Of a stretch of 64,000 nt of DNA, positions 19,169 through 28,796 are shown in pieces. Position numbers and translations under genes: made by a program. Origin of the DNA: Actinophytocola sp963825445. Lineage in GTDB: Bacteria > Actinomycetota > Actinomycetes > Mycobacteriales > Pseudonocardiaceae. The notes under the pieces were generated by a model. That model saw nothing but the letters and a program-made list of their open reading frames with translations. It made no database searches and was not told the origin of the DNA. Every line of letters starts with the position of its first letter. Within the stretch, counting starts at the first letter, position 1. The stretch spans positions 1-64,000 of the forward strand of contig CAWGTM010000020.1 in the NCBI GenBank assembly GCA_963825445.1. Reading direction: 5' to 3'.

Positions 19169-19589
19169 CGCCTTAACCGACCTGGCCGAGTCAGCACGAC
19201 GACTCGGCCGGGACACCCCAGCGGAAATCCGCGCTCTGGCCAGAACCGTAGCGCTGGCAAGGTACTTCGACCACAACGTCACTCGCGGCGGCTTCGCCCA
19301 ACTGATCTACAACCTCGAAGGTGAACTCCTCCGGGACCTGGAAGCCATGCTGACGGCCGTAGGAGCCCCGGTGGCGCGGGAACACTACGTGCGGGCCATC
19401 TCGCTGTGCCTCCAAGATCTGGAGGCGTACCAGCGCTTCCTCAAGTCCCCGTTCCCCACGGTGACCACGACGAAGGACGCCCTACACCGCGCGAGCCTGG
19501 ACTACTTCGCCCAGGGCGTGGAGTTCCCCACGGAACTGGCGCCGTGGCTAGGCCCCACCCGCGCCCGCCTGACGCCCTACTTCGCGTAG
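19158..19589 (+). CDS. DMP19/DUF4375-like protein
   Basis: A 143-residue soluble protein with ARYFDHNVTRGGFAQLIYN in the middle, the characteristic N-GGF-Q-N stretch of the DMP19/DUF4375 family, followed by amphipathic helices. The family role is unsettled; one studied member was described as a DNA mimic, but the motif match alone does not prove that here. It starts 11 bases inside the Pth2-like gene. Its last 42 bases overlap the end of the convergent DUF397 gene. Confidence 0.72.
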   Translation: MSRDALTDLAESARRLGRDTPAEIRALARTVALARYFDHNVTRGGFAQLIYNLEGELLRDLEAMLTAVGAPVAREHYVRAISLCLQDLEAYQRFLKSPFPTVTTTKDALHRASLDYFAQGVEFPTELAPWLGPTRARLTPYFA

Positions 19590-19757
19590 CCCAGCCCAGG
19601 CCGGACCCGACAGCACGAGGACCGGCCCAGCGGAGTTCTTGGAGTCCCGCAACGCAGCCGCCGCCCCGACGAGCGCCACCTCGACGCAGTTGTCGTTATC
19701 GCTACCACTACCGCCGCTGAAGCTGCTCTTGCGCCACACGAGGTCCACAGTGGACAT
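19548..19757 (-). CDS. DUF397 protein
   Basis: A 69-residue DUF397 protein with the standard opening VDLVWRKSSFSGGSGSDNDN, the conserved NCVEVA and the strand pattern RDSKNS-GPVLVLSG. Actinomycetes carry many of these directly after an XRE-DUF5753 regulator, as here (15-base gap). ATG 19757 is preferred to the TTG one codon earlier. In studied pairs such small proteins act with, or against, the regulator, for example in development or as toxin-antitoxin-like pairs. The role here is unknown. Confidence 0.9.
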   Translation of the reverse strand: MSTVDLVWRKSSFSGGSGSDNDNCVEVALVGAAAALRDSKNSAGPVLVLSGPAWAGLREVGRQAGAGGA

Positions 19758-19772
19758 CAAGTTCGCCTCTTC

Positions 19773-20615
19773 TCAGCTCGACCACAGATCGTCGGCCACC
19801 TGCTCGATCAGCGCCACTGATTCATCTGGTTTCAGCGCGAGCGAACGCAGGTGGGCGAACCGCAGTCTAGCCGGTTCCACCAGCTCGGACTTGTCCTGCC
19901 GATCGTCGCCGAGCGCGTGGGTTGCACAGCTGATGCTTGGCTGACCGCCAGGGAAGTCCAGGACGGTGAAGCCCCCAGCCATCGCCTCGTTGGACACCAC
20001 GGTGCTTGCCAAGATCCGCACAGTCACGGTCGGCAGCTCGTTGATCAGCGCGAGGTGTCGCAGCTGGTTGCGCATCACCGCCGCGCCGCCCACCGGAGTC
20101 CGCAGTGCGAACTCATGAACAACGGCCTCAAGCTCGATGGGGTGTTCGTCGTCGGTGAGTCGTTCCTGGCGGTTCAGGCGCACCGCGAGGCGATTGTTGA
20201 TCCAATCCTGGTTCCGCATCTCGCGACCCGACTTGAACACCGCTCGGGCGTAGTCAGCGGTCTGGAGCAGTCCAGGCACGAACGCGAGTTCGTAGTTGCT
20301 GCTTCGAACCGCACCGGTCTCCAAGGCGACAAATGCCTTGTCGGAAACTCCGTACTGCTTCCACCACCCCTTGGCGCGGGCCTGGCGGACCATCTCCTGA
20401 ACGTCGTCCATGCGCTGGTCGTAGATGTCCATCATGGATCGCACGATGTGAACCGAGACGGTGCCCTCACCGGTCTCGTAGCGGTTCAGCACACTCCGGG
20501 AAATCTCCAGCCGAGCGGCGGCCTCGACGATGGTCAGCCCGGCTTCGTGCCGAGCAAGACGTATTCGACGGCCAATTTCCTGCCGCAGAACGACCGGACT
20601 GATATGGGATGCCAC
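19773..20615 (-). CDS. XRE-family HTH regulator with DUF5753 domain
   Basis: A 280-residue transcription regulator. An N-terminal helix-turn-helix (about residues 8-60, RIRLARHEAGLTIVEAAARL then SRSVLNRYETGEG) is followed by the DUF5753 sensor-like domain with FVPGLLQTADYARAV, the usual signature. The start is taken as GTG 20615; upstream codons give a basic, unlikely sequence. It pairs with the DUF397 gene downstream. Such pairs are lineage-expanded in Streptomyces and Pseudonocardiales. Target genes cannot be read from here. Confidence 0.92.
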   Translation of the reverse strand: MASHISPVVLRQEIGRRIRLARHEAGLTIVEAAARLEISRSVLNRYETGEGTVSVHIVRSMMDIYDQRMDDVQEMVRQARAKGWWKQYGVSDKAFVALETGAVRSSNYELAFVPGLLQTADYARAVFKSGREMRNQDWINNRLAVRLNRQERLTDDEHPIELEAVVHEFALRTPVGGAAVMRNQLRHLALINELPTVTVRILASTVVSNEAMAGGFTVLDFPGGQPSISCATHALGDDRQDKSELVEPARLRFAHLRSLALKPDESVALIEQVADDLWSS

Positions 20616-20670
20616 GCCACCATATTCTTCCCGCGAACTCCCAAAACTGGGATCCCACCACCCGATTGGG

Positions 20671-23644
20671 CTACTTCGTGTAGAGGTCGTAGGTCTCAAA
20701 CCCGTAGCGCGCGACCTCCGTGGCCCACCTCTGGTAGGTAGCCAACTCACGATGGATCGAGGTGTCCGCTTCGAGCAGGTCAGCCAGCCGGCACCCAAGT
20801 TCGTTGGCGCGCAACACCTTCAGCAGATCATCCTCAGCAGCAGCGATGTCGACCAACAGCGCACGCGTCCGAGAGGGATCCCCGGCCAACGCGGCGAGCA
20901 GGAGCGCAGCGGCCTGAAACCGCCCGTCAAGAAACGCGGTCAACTGGTCACGCGGCACCGACAGCCGCAACAACCGGTAAAGGTTGGCAAGCTTCTTGAT
21001 CGCCCGCGGCGTGGTGAGCAACGGCGTGAGCCGACCGAGGAACTCCCGCTCGGGCCCAGGTCATCCGCAACCCTTCGGTGGCGTCACGGGCCGTCGCCGG
21101 CGCGGGTGCGGGGGCCGGAACCACAACCTCAGGCACTTCCGACGGCACGGTGCGCTCGGCCCGAACAGGCTGCTGCCGACACAGGCTGCTCCGGCTCCAA
21201 CTCAGGCTCAGGCGGCAACAGCGAGTGCAGATACCCAACTGCGTGGCTACCCATGGGCCGCAACGCAAAGGGAATGTGAAAAATCTTGTCAAGGTAAGTG
21301 ACGGGCCCAGCGTCGGCGAAGGTGTCACGGTGGTGACTCTCCAACGACCGCAACAACCACCGCGGATCCACGGCCACCACCACCATGAACAAATCCATGG
21401 TGAGCAGGAGATTGACGGCCTGGAGAACGTCAACCACCCGCTCCGGCGTACACCGATCAAGGTCATCCACGTAAAGCACGATCCGCTGCAAGGGCGGCGG
21501 CCCACTCCGACCCCGCGCGGCGGCAAGATCGTCGGACAACCGCCGCAGGTCGTGATGAATCCGCCCGGTCAACCCACGAAACCCGGCGTACCGCTCCTCG
21601 TCGGTGATCTCGTCGAGCAACCGATCAAGCCGCCGAGCGGGATCAAGCCGATCAAGCTTCTCAGAAATAGCCCGGATGTCCTGATCCAGCACAACCTTGC
21701 GCGCGATGAGCTGCGAACGAGCAACGTCCACATAAGACCCAAGTCCACTGAGCCCGGCAAGAATCGGCCCAAGGACAGCGACAATCCCCCCAACCCAGGG
21801 CAACCCAAGAACGACAACAGCCACCCCGGCGAGCACAGCGGCGAGCGACACCCACAACCGCCACCCACCCCGCCGCAACTCCTGCCACCCAGCCCGCAAC
21901 ACGGCGAGGCTCCCCAACACCCCGAAGAGGGTGTGCCGGCCAGCAGCGTCCAACTCCCGCTCAAGCTGGTCCCGCTCGGCTTCCTCACTCTGGAGCTTGG
22001 CCTGCAACCCAGCAGTGTCCGAGGAGGGCTCAGTCCGCAACGACCGAAAAAGATGCTCAACGATCCCCACCCACAAGTGATCGTCGCTGTAGTGCCAGGC
22101 ATTGAAGGAAACCTGCCGAATATTCCCGGCAAACACATCCCCACCGGTGCCCGCGAGAACGTCCATCCGATCCCGCAACTGCCGCATGAAACTCGACTTG
22201 CCAGCACCCCAGTCACCCATCAACGCAACGGACAACGGCGGCTTGGTGGACAACGCGGCAAGGATGGCGGCGACGGTGTGCACGTCCGCCCCGATGTTGA
22301 GCGCGTCCTCGGCGCACTCTCGAGATCACTGACCACCTCGGCCAACTGCTCAACCGACCGCACCGTCCCGGTGATCGGTGCACCCGTGTGGGCATCCCAC
22401 CGCCGCAACACCCCGTCCGCGCCACCAGAGATGATCTGCTGTCCATCAGGCGTCACGGCCACGGCGAACACGTCCGCCTCCGGCCCGCCCATGGGCCCGC
22501 CGATCGGCTCGCCGGTGGTGAGCGAGAGCCGTTGCAGGTCACCGGAGCCGCCGAAGACGATCTGTGACCCGTGGACCGCGACCGTCCGAACCCGATACGT
22601 GGTCTCGATGGCCCGGACGAGATGCAGATCAGGCAGCCCCCACACCCGAATGGTGCCGTCGCCGCCGCCGGAGACGAGCATGGAGTCCGTGAAGGCGAGA
22701 GCACGAACACTCCTGCCGTTGCCGCTGATCGAATCGACCTCCTCGCCCGACGGCAGGTGCCACCGCCGAATCCGGCCGGACGAGCCGCCGGTGACGACCT
22801 GCGTTCCGTCGCGCGAGACGGCGAGGGCGTAGACGGCTCCGGACGACGACACCGTCCACTGGCGCACCAGCACGTTCGCCTCCGCATCCCAGACGGCGAG
22901 GTTGCCATCGGCCGTGCCGGCCAGCACGTATCGGCCGTCCGGAGTGAACGCGATCGCCCCGATGCTGATGCCGGGGATCTCGAACTTGCGGTCGTGGACG
23001 CTGCCGAACCAGCGATGGAGTCCACCGTCCCGATCGCCCGCGACGATATACAGGCCGTCGGGCGTGATTCCGATGGCCGTCACCTCGGCCGTTGGCCCGG
23101 CCAGCAGACCGGCATGGGCTCCGGTCGCCGCGTCGAACCAGCGCACGAACCCGTCGCTGTGACCGGTGAACACCGATTTGCCACCCGCGGTGATGACCAG
23201 GCAGGTGATGGGGCTCGGCCGGAACCGTTGCGTCCGCCGCCACCCCACAAACCCGGTATCGGCGAAGAACTTCTGGTAACCGTCGAGCAGGCGTTGTGGC
23301 GGTTCCAGCCCCCTGACGAACCCCTCCGTGAGCACGGGTTGGTACTGGCCCTCGTCGTCGAAGTCGACGTCGTCCAGGTCGAAGAGCGTGGCCGGATCGC
23401 CCACGTGCATGACGATGCGCAGCCTCGGCAGCTGCGGGGACAGGAAGTTCGTCAGCGTCGTGGGGAACTCGTCGAGAAGTTTGGTGTGGGCCGGCACCGT
23501 GGCCTGCTTGCCGTCGTGCCTATTCGTGACTTCGAAAACCGGCACACCGACATGGGCGAACGCGGCCTGGATGGTCGGCCAGATCAGGTCCCAGTCCAGG
23601 GGATCCGGGCTCGTGAAGAGGACGTACGCCGGCACCTCGTCCAT
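20671..23644 (-). pseudogene. WD40 propeller - KAP P-loop NTPase protein, three frame breaks
   Basis: One protein of about 990 residues is read by correcting frame near 22320, 21165 and 21058. The N-terminal 150 residues (VLFTSPDPLDWDLIWPTIQ, RLRIVMHVGDPATLFDL) form an unrecognised domain. Seven WD40-type blades follow (about residues 155-440; FTPDGRYVLAGTADGNLAVW, GGDGTIRVWGLPD). Then comes a KAP-type NTPase with Walker A LMGDWGAGKSS, Walker B VLYVDDLDRC, two membrane helices within the domain (WVSLAAVLAGVAVVVLG) and the family TTPRAIKKLANLYRLLRL. KAP NTPases are membrane-linked ATPases, often in conflict or defence roles, and WD40 blades suggest a sensor. The third break is an extra C in a ggccc run. 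Decay or sequencing error are both possible. Confidence 0.75.
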
Positions 23645-23659
23645 GGCCGACAGTGTGTC

Positions 23660-23989
23660 TTACTTCTGCTTCTGCCAGATGACGAAAAGCCCGTCCTCGA
23701 TGGTGGTCATCGCTTCGATGAAGGCGTCGTTGTCGAAGTCGGGGAGGGACTGGAGGCGGTTCATCAGGTCGTCGGCGCTCGGGTGGCCGGCCGGGACCGC
23801 GCACCCGCCGCCGCCGGCCGCCACGAGCAGGAAGAACACGTCTTCCTTCCACGGGCCCTCCGGTGTGGTCCTGATGGCCACCTCGGCGAGGTTCTCCCAG
23901 GTCACCGACTCTTCGGAGCCGTCGGCGAGCTGCCGGCGGACGCCGTCGTCGTCGACGGTGATGCCAGCGTCACCGGGTTGTGTGGACAC
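23660..23989 (-). CDS. Small hypothetical protein preceding the WD40-KAP gene
   Basis: A 109-residue acidic protein, no named family recognised. It opens GITVDDDGVRRQLADGSEES, has a tryptophan-containing strand TWENLAEVAIRTTPEGPW, a Gly-rich turn LVAAGGGGCAVPAG and a helical tail LMNRLQSLPDFDNDAFIEAM. It ends 15 bases before the WD40-KAP start and begins 40 bases after dinG ends, all on the same strand, so it is probably co-transcribed. A regulator or partner of the NTPase is possible, but only from position. Confidence 0.7.
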   Translation of the reverse strand: MSTQPGDAGITVDDDGVRRQLADGSEESVTWENLAEVAIRTTPEGPWKEDVFFLLVAAGGGGCAVPAGHPSADDLMNRLQSLPDFDNDAFIEAMTTIEDGLFVIWQKQK

Positions 23990-24029
23990 GCGGTCTCCCT
24001 ACGGATGGAACTGGGTCGGACATATTTGA

Positions 24030-26072
24030 TCAGTTGGCCGCGGCGAGCCGGCGGAGGGCTGCTCTCACGACCTCCGGGTCGTGTGTGGTCCAGTACGCCG
24101 GCAGCGACGCCCGCAGGAACCCGCCGTAGCGCGCGGTGGCCAAGCGAGGGTCGAGGATGGCCACGACGCCCTTGTCGTCCATGCTGCGCAGCAGTCGGCC
24201 GGTGCCCTGCGCGAGCAGCAGCGCGGCGTGGGTGGCCGCGACCGACAGGAAACCGTTGCCGCCCCGCGCTTCCACCGCTCGTTGCCGCGCCGACGCCAGC
24301 GGGTCGTCGGGCCGGGGGAACGGGATGCGGTCGACCACGACCAACTGCAGCGATCGGCCGGGCACGTCGACGCCCTGCCACAGCGAGAGCGTGCCGAACA
24401 GGCAGGTGGCCTCGTCCTCGGCGAACTTGCGCACGAGCAACGACGTGGAGTCCTCGCCCTGGCACAGGATCGGCAGGTCGGTGCGCTTGCGCAGCTCCTC
24501 GCTGGCCTGCTTGGCGGCACGCATCGACGAGAACAGCCCGAGCGTGCGACCGCCGGACGCCTCCATCAGCTCAACCAGCTCGGACAGGTACGACGGTTGC
24601 AGGCCGTCGCGGCCCGGCGGCGGCAGGTGCTTGGCGACGTAGAGGATGCCGCTGCGGGCGTGGTCGAACGGCGAGCCCACGTCGAGGCCCGTCCATGACG
24701 GGCCGTCGATGGACTTGTCGGTGGCCGCGCCCTCGGTCTTCTTGCTCTCGCCCTGCTCGGACGGCAGCCCCCACGACCGGGCCATGGTGTCGAACGTGCC
24801 GCCGAGGGTGAGCGTGGCCGACGTGAGCACCGTGGTGTTCACGTTGAACAGCCGCTCGCGCAGCAGCCCGGAGACCGCGAGCGGTGCGATCTTGATGGCC
24901 GGCGGACGCGGCGGGCCGACACCCGAGTCGCCGGTGCGCCAGACGACGTCGCGCTTGTGGGCGTCGTCGGGGTCGAACGCGTCGAGCAGGCGCACGGCCG
25001 TGTCGTGGACCTCCTCGAGCATCGACCGGGCGAGCTTGCGGTGCGTGGCCATCTCGATGTCGGCCGTGTCCGACCCGCGCTCGGGGCCGAGCGAGCTGAT
25101 GCACGCGTGGGCGGCGTCGCGGAGTGCGTGGAGGGTGCCTTCGAGCGCGGTGGGCATGGCGTCGAGTCGGCCGGTCGGGAGGTCCTCGAGCACGAGCGTG
25201 AACCCGTCACCCGCCTCGAGCAGCCGGTCGGCCACCTCCTGGTCGATGGCCCGGCCGGCGCGTCGTGCGGCGGCCGTGACGGCCATGGAGGTGAGTTCGG
25301 CCGTGGCGACCGACGTGACGCGGTCGACCAGGTCGTGGGCCTCGTCGACGATCACCAGCTCGTGTTCGGGGAGTACCTGGTAGCCCTGCATGGCGTCGAT
25401 GGCCAGCAGCGCGTGGTTGGTGACGATCAGGTCGGCGCGGCCGGCCTCGGCGCGCGCCTTCTCGGCGAAGCAGTCGGTGCCGATGGGACAGCGCGCCGCG
25501 CCGAGGCACTCGCGGGCCGTGACCGACACCTGGCGCCAGGCCTGCTCGGACACGCCGGGCACGACCTCGTCGCGGTCGCCGGTCTCGGTGTCCGACGACC
25601 ACTCGCGCAGCCGGGTGACCTCGCGGCCCATCCGGGAGACGGCGAACGGGTCGAACAGCACGTCCTCTTCCGGCTCGTCCTGGAAGCCGCTGTCGATCTT
25701 GTGGAGGCACAGGTAGTTGCGGCGGCCCTTGAGGATGGCGAACGTGGGCTTGCGGCCGAGCGGTCCGGCCAGGGCCTTCTCGAGGCGGGGCAGGTCGCGG
25801 TCGACCAGCTGGCGCTGGAGCGCGATGGTGGCCGTGGAGACGACGACCGTGCCCTCGGTGGCCACCGCGTGGCGCAGGGCGGGGACCAGGTACGCGAGCG
25901 ACTTGCCGGTGCCGGTGCCGGCCTGGACGGCCAGGTGGTCGCCCGTGCGGATGGACCGCGCGACCGCCTCGGCCATCGCGACCTGACCTGGGCGTTCGGC
26001 GCCTCCGACGGCCTCGACCGCAGCGGCCAACAGCTCGGTCGTCCCAGGGAGATCGGTGGAGGTTTGCGGCAC
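24030..26072 (-). CDS. dinG: DinG/XPD-type ATP-dependent DNA helicase
   Basis: Iron-sulfur superfamily 2 helicase of about 680 residues. It has Walker A VQAGTGTGKSLAYLVPALR, four candidate cluster cysteines (LCLHK, ECLGAARC, GTDCF), DEAH box VIVDEAHDLV and the C-terminal motif RLLRSMDDKGVVAILDPR. It should unwind DNA 5' to 3' and act on R-loops or damaged forks. GTG 26072 is chosen because the 13 residues before it (MRGCVGARRYRLP) do not fit the family. In M. tuberculosis dinG lies next to pncB1; here about 8 kb of surface genes separates them. Confidence 0.93.
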   Translation of the reverse strand: MPQTSTDLPGTTELLAAAVEAVGGAERPGQVAMAEAVARSIRTGDHLAVQAGTGTGKSLAYLVPALRHAVATEGTVVVSTATIALQRQLVDRDLPRLEKALAGPLGRKPTFAILKGRRNYLCLHKIDSGFQDEPEEDVLFDPFAVSRMGREVTRLREWSSDTETGDRDEVVPGVSEQAWRQVSVTARECLGAARCPIGTDCFAEKARAEAGRADLIVTNHALLAIDAMQGYQVLPEHELVIVDEAHDLVDRVTSVATAELTSMAVTAAARRAGRAIDQEVADRLLEAGDGFTLVLEDLPTGRLDAMPTALEGTLHALRDAAHACISSLGPERGSDTADIEMATHRKLARSMLEEVHDTAVRLLDAFDPDDAHKRDVVWRTGDSGVGPPRPPAIKIAPLAVSGLLRERLFNVNTTVLTSATLTLGGTFDTMARSWGLPSEQGESKKTEGAATDKSIDGPSWTGLDVGSPFDHARSGILYVAKHLPPPGRDGLQPSYLSELVELMEASGGRTLGLFSSMRAAKQASEELRKRTDLPILCQGEDSTSLLVRKFAEDEATCLFGTLSLWQGVDVPGRSLQLVVVDRIPFPRPDDPLASARQRAVEARGGNGFLSVAATHAALLLAQGTGRLLRSMDDKGVVAILDPRLATARYGGFLRASLPAYWTTHDPEVVRAALRRLAAAN

Positions 26073-26191
26073 AGGCAGACGGTACCTCCGAGCACCGACA
26101 CAACCGCGCACCCACCCGGTCGGGTTGTCTTGGTGTCACTACCGGGTGGCGGGGCTGGCGGGTCGCGGGGTCGGCGAGGTCGACTCGACTC

Positions 26192-26842
26192 ATGACCCGT
26201 CGACGCGCGTTCTCTGCCATCGCCGCTGCCCTGTTCACGATCGCTCTCGCCGCCGTTCCCGCCCAGGCCAGCCTGGGTGACGCGCTCGCCAAGGGCTCGG
26301 TCGGCACGGTGTCCGCGACGGTCGCCGGCGAGGCGGTCACGGTCGACGCGATCGCCCCGTGCGACACGGTGGGCCCGCCGCAGGGCAGCAGCGGCGAGGT
26401 GGCGGTCGACGGGTTCGTGACGTTCACCAGCGGCACCAGCACGTGCACGGTCAACGACGCGGGCGAGATCGCATCGGTGGAGGTCGTCGGGGGCCGGCTG
26501 CGGATCGACGCGCTGCGCGACCACGGCGGCCCGCGGATCCGGCTGTCGAGTTACGAGGCGCGGTGCCACACCACGTTGACCGGCAGCAGCTCGTGGGTGC
26601 AGTTCTCCGGGGCCAGCGGGTTCGACGTGCCGGAGGACCTGCCGGCCAACCACGTCGTCACGATCCCCGGCGCCTCCGGAGAGCCGCCGCTGGCCACGAT
26701 CACGCTGAACGAGACGATCGTGCCGTCGCCCGCGGACGGCAGCATGACCGTGAACCTCATGCACATCAGGCTGTTCCCGCAGGGTGGGCCGGACAGCGGC
26801 GACATCGTGGTGGGCTCGGTGCACTGCGCGCCGGTGGACTAG
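26192..26842 (+). CDS. Secreted choice-of-anchor P-like protein
   Basis: A 216-residue exported protein. The signal peptide is clear (RRRAFSAIAAALFTIALAAV, cleavage near AQA-S). The mature part is a beta-rich domain with paired cysteines (APCDTVG, TCTVND, EARCHTT, VHCAPVD) and the segment ATITLNETIVPSP, which parallels VTIVFNEQISG in the choice-of-anchor P protein at 30946. It lacks the C-terminal hydrophobic/basic tail of that protein, so it may be free. It starts 120 bases from the divergent dinG start and is followed 16 bases later by the LLM oxidoreductase. Confidence 0.75.
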   Translation: MTRRRAFSAIAAALFTIALAAVPAQASLGDALAKGSVGTVSATVAGEAVTVDAIAPCDTVGPPQGSSGEVAVDGFVTFTSGTSTCTVNDAGEIASVEVVGGRLRIDALRDHGGPRIRLSSYEARCHTTLTGSSSWVQFSGASGFDVPEDLPANHVVTIPGASGEPPLATITLNETIVPSPADGSMTVNLMHIRLFPQGGPDSGDIVVGSVHCAPVD

Positions 26843-26858
26843 TGGTGGAATCAGGGGC

Positions 26859-27731
26859 ATGACCACACTGGGTGTCGTGTTCCGTCCGCAGCTGCCGCCA
26901 GAGCGGTTGCGATCCGTGGTGGCCGCGGCCGAGGAGTCCGGCCTCGAGGAGCTGTGGCTCTGGGAGGACTGCTTCTTCGAGAGCGGTATCGCCAGCATGG
27001 CGGCGGCTCTGGCCTGGACGTCACGCCTGCGCGTCGGAGTAGGCGTGCTCCCGGTCCCGATGCGCAACGTGGCGATGACGACCATGGAGGTCGCCACCCT
27101 GCACCGCCTCTTCCCCGGACGGGTGACGATCGGCGTGGGTCACGGTAACCAACCGTGGATGGCTCAGTCGGGCGTCCGCGCAGCTTCCCCTCTCACTTTG
27201 ATGCGCGAGCATTTGGTGGCGATGAAGTCGTTGCTGCGTGGAGAACGCGTGACCTCCACAGGCAGGTACGTAACCCTGGACGACGTAGCTCTGGAGTGGC
27301 CACCGTCCGTTGTCCCTCCTCTGTATGTGGGCGCCACAGGCCCAAAGTCAATGCGCCTCTCAGGCGAACTGGCCGACGGCACGATCATCGACGCAGGCAA
27401 CCCGGCGGCTGCGGTCCGCCGCATGCGGGACCAGATCGAGGAGGGCCGCGCGGCAGCAGGTCGCACCGACCCCCACCAGGTAGTGGTCTACCTGACGGTG
27501 ACAACGGGCCCAGACGCCGTCACCCGCCTACGCGCGGAAAAGGACCAGTGGGGCACGTCCTCAATTCCGGACCTGGGCGCAGCAGGCGACGCAGCCACGG
27601 TGGCAGAAGCGGTAGCGGCCTTGGTAGACGCAGGCGCGAACACGGTAATCGCCGTCCCAACAGGCGACGAACCCGACATAGAGGCCCTAACCCACTTCAT
27701 AGCAACAGAAGTCCGCCCCCTAGTCCCCTGA
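26859..27731 (+). CDS. LLM-class F420/flavin-dependent oxidoreductase
   Basis: A 290-residue luciferase-like TIM barrel. Family landmarks are ESGLEELWLWEDCFF near the start, TSRLRVGVGVLPVPMRN, GRVTIGVGHGNQPWM and PPLYVGATGPKSMRLSGELADG. In actinomycetes most proteins of this type use coenzyme F420; FMN use cannot be excluded. ATG 26859 lies close to an AGGGG run that is too near for a standard ribosome site, so the start could be slightly different. It is the last gene before a repeat-rich gap of about 580 bases. Confidence 0.88.
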   Translation: MTTLGVVFRPQLPPERLRSVVAAAEESGLEELWLWEDCFFESGIASMAAALAWTSRLRVGVGVLPVPMRNVAMTTMEVATLHRLFPGRVTIGVGHGNQPWMAQSGVRAASPLTLMREHLVAMKSLLRGERVTSTGRYVTLDDVALEWPPSVVPPLYVGATGPKSMRLSGELADGTIIDAGNPAAAVRRMRDQIEEGRAAAGRTDPHQVVVYLTVTTGPDAVTRLRAEKDQWGTSSIPDLGAAGDAATVAEAVAALVDAGANTVIAVPTGDEPDIEALTHFIATEVRPLVP

Positions 27732-27771
27732 TCCCCGCGCTTGCCCCACCGGCGCCCGATATCCCCACGCC

Positions 27772-27934
27772 CGCGAGATCGCGCTTCCCGACCGTGAGTT
27801 CGCACTTCCGGCACGCGAGTTCGCGGTTCCCGACCACGAGTTCGCGGTTCCGGCACCGGAGATCGCGGTTCCCGACCACGAGATCTCGGTTCCCGCACCC
27901 GAGATCGCGATTCCGGACCCGAGATCGCGGTTGC
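27772..27934. repeat. 21-base tandem repeat array, block 1
   Basis: Seven full units and one partial unit of exactly 21 bases, of the form CGCGAG(A/T)TCGCGGTTCCCGAC, lie back to back with no spacers. Variation alternates between CCCGAC and CCGGCA ends, giving a hint of a 42-base higher order. Because 21 is a multiple of three, every frame gives a heptad peptide (for example GNRDLVV on the minus strand) without being a gene. Related units recur at 28114 and 33319 in the opposite orientation. Confidence 0.85.
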
Positions 27935-28010
27935 TGCGGAGAGGCGGGTGGGAGCGCGAGGTGCGTTCTCGCGTCGTGAGGGCAGGGACCCGCTGGCAAG
28001 GTAGCGGCAA

Positions 28011-28070
28011 GCACCGACAAATAGCGTCGGGGGCCCCTGGCATTAATCGTAGTGGTTGGCACCGACAGTT
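28011..28070 (+). repeat. 60-base conserved intergenic element, copy 1
   Basis: The element begins and ends with CACCGACA (28012-28019 and 28060-28067) and contains CCCCTGGCATTAAT in the middle. A second copy with the same layout lies at 43805-43865 on the minus strand. The right-hand CACCGAC also pairs with GTCGGTG at 28074-28080 to form a short hairpin. It sits about 240 bases upstream of the AhpD-like gene in a gap with no coding sequence. Confidence 0.7.
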
Positions 28071-28113
28071 TCGGTCGGTGTGGATCTTGCCTGTGGACAG
28101 GACGCCGGTGACT

Positions 28114-28197
28114 GGGAACTCGTGCGCGGGGAACCGCGATCTCGCCTGCGGGAAGCGCGATCTCGTGGTCGGGAACCGCGATCCGGTCGTGGTCGGG
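28114..28197. repeat. 21-base repeat array, block 2 (inverted relative to block 1)
   Basis: Three to four units of GGGAACCGCGATCTCGCNTGC type, 21 bases with one 24-base variant, lie in the opposite orientation to the block at 27772. The two blocks therefore form a loose inverted pair around the conserved 60-base element. The rest of the gap from 27732 to 28308 shows no gene or RNA that I can support. Confidence 0.75.
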
Positions 28198-28308
28198 ACA
28201 TGGCGACATGCGGGCTCGTGTGCGGGGCTGGGGAGACGCGCGTCACGTCACACTTTGGCGGGCTATCTGGTCGGTATTTGTGTAACCACCGACAGAGGGA
28301 GTTCACCA

Positions 28309-28782
28309 ATGGACGCGCGTCTGAATCTGTTCGAGAGCCCCATCGCGGGCAAGTCGCTCAAGCACCTCGTCGCGGCTGGCCGCGTCGTCGGTGACTCGAC
28401 GCTGCCCCTCGCGACCCAGGAGCTGATGCGGCTCCGCGCGAGTCAGATCAACGGGTGCGGCTTCTGCACGGACATGCACACCAAGGAGGCCGAGGCCGCC
28501 GGCGAGACCCACCAGCGGCTGCACCTGGTGGCGACCTGGCGCGAGGCCACCGTCTTCACCGACGCCGAGCGCGCCGCCCTCGAGCTGACCGAGGAGAGCA
28601 CCCGCATCGCGGACGCGGCCGGTGGCGTGCCCGACGAGGTGTGGGCCAACGCCGCCAAGCACTACGACGACGAGCAGCTCGGCGCCATGGTGGCGCTGAT
28701 CGCGGTCATCAACGCCTTCAACCGCTTCAACGTCATCGTGGCGCAGCCCGCCGGCGACTACCGGGTCGGCCAGTTCGGCTGA
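28309..28782 (+). CDS. Carboxymuconolactone decarboxylase/AhpD-like protein
   Basis: A 157-residue all-helical protein of the AhpD/CMD superfamily. The redox motif is clear in QINGCGFCTDMHTKEAEAAG (CxxC followed by His), the arrangement used by alkylhydroperoxidase-type members. The upstream AGAGGGAG is a good ribosome site for ATG 28309. Such single genes usually detoxify peroxides or serve stress responses; no partner peroxiredoxin lies beside it. It is convergent with the glycosyltransferase gene, 14 bases apart. Confidence 0.88.
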   Translation: MDARLNLFESPIAGKSLKHLVAAGRVVGDSTLPLATQELMRLRASQINGCGFCTDMHTKEAEAAGETHQRLHLVATWREATVFTDAERAALELTEESTRIADAAGGVPDEVWANAAKHYDDEQLGAMVALIAVINAFNRFNVIVAQPAGDYRVGQFG

Positions 28783-28796
28783 CGCGCACGGGTGGG

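Noticed and set aside
27697..28209. Heptad-repeat protein (GNRDLVV type) or CRISPR array
   Set aside because: The units are 21-base tandem repeats without unique spacers, no cas genes are near, and all frames stay open only because 21 is divisible by three.
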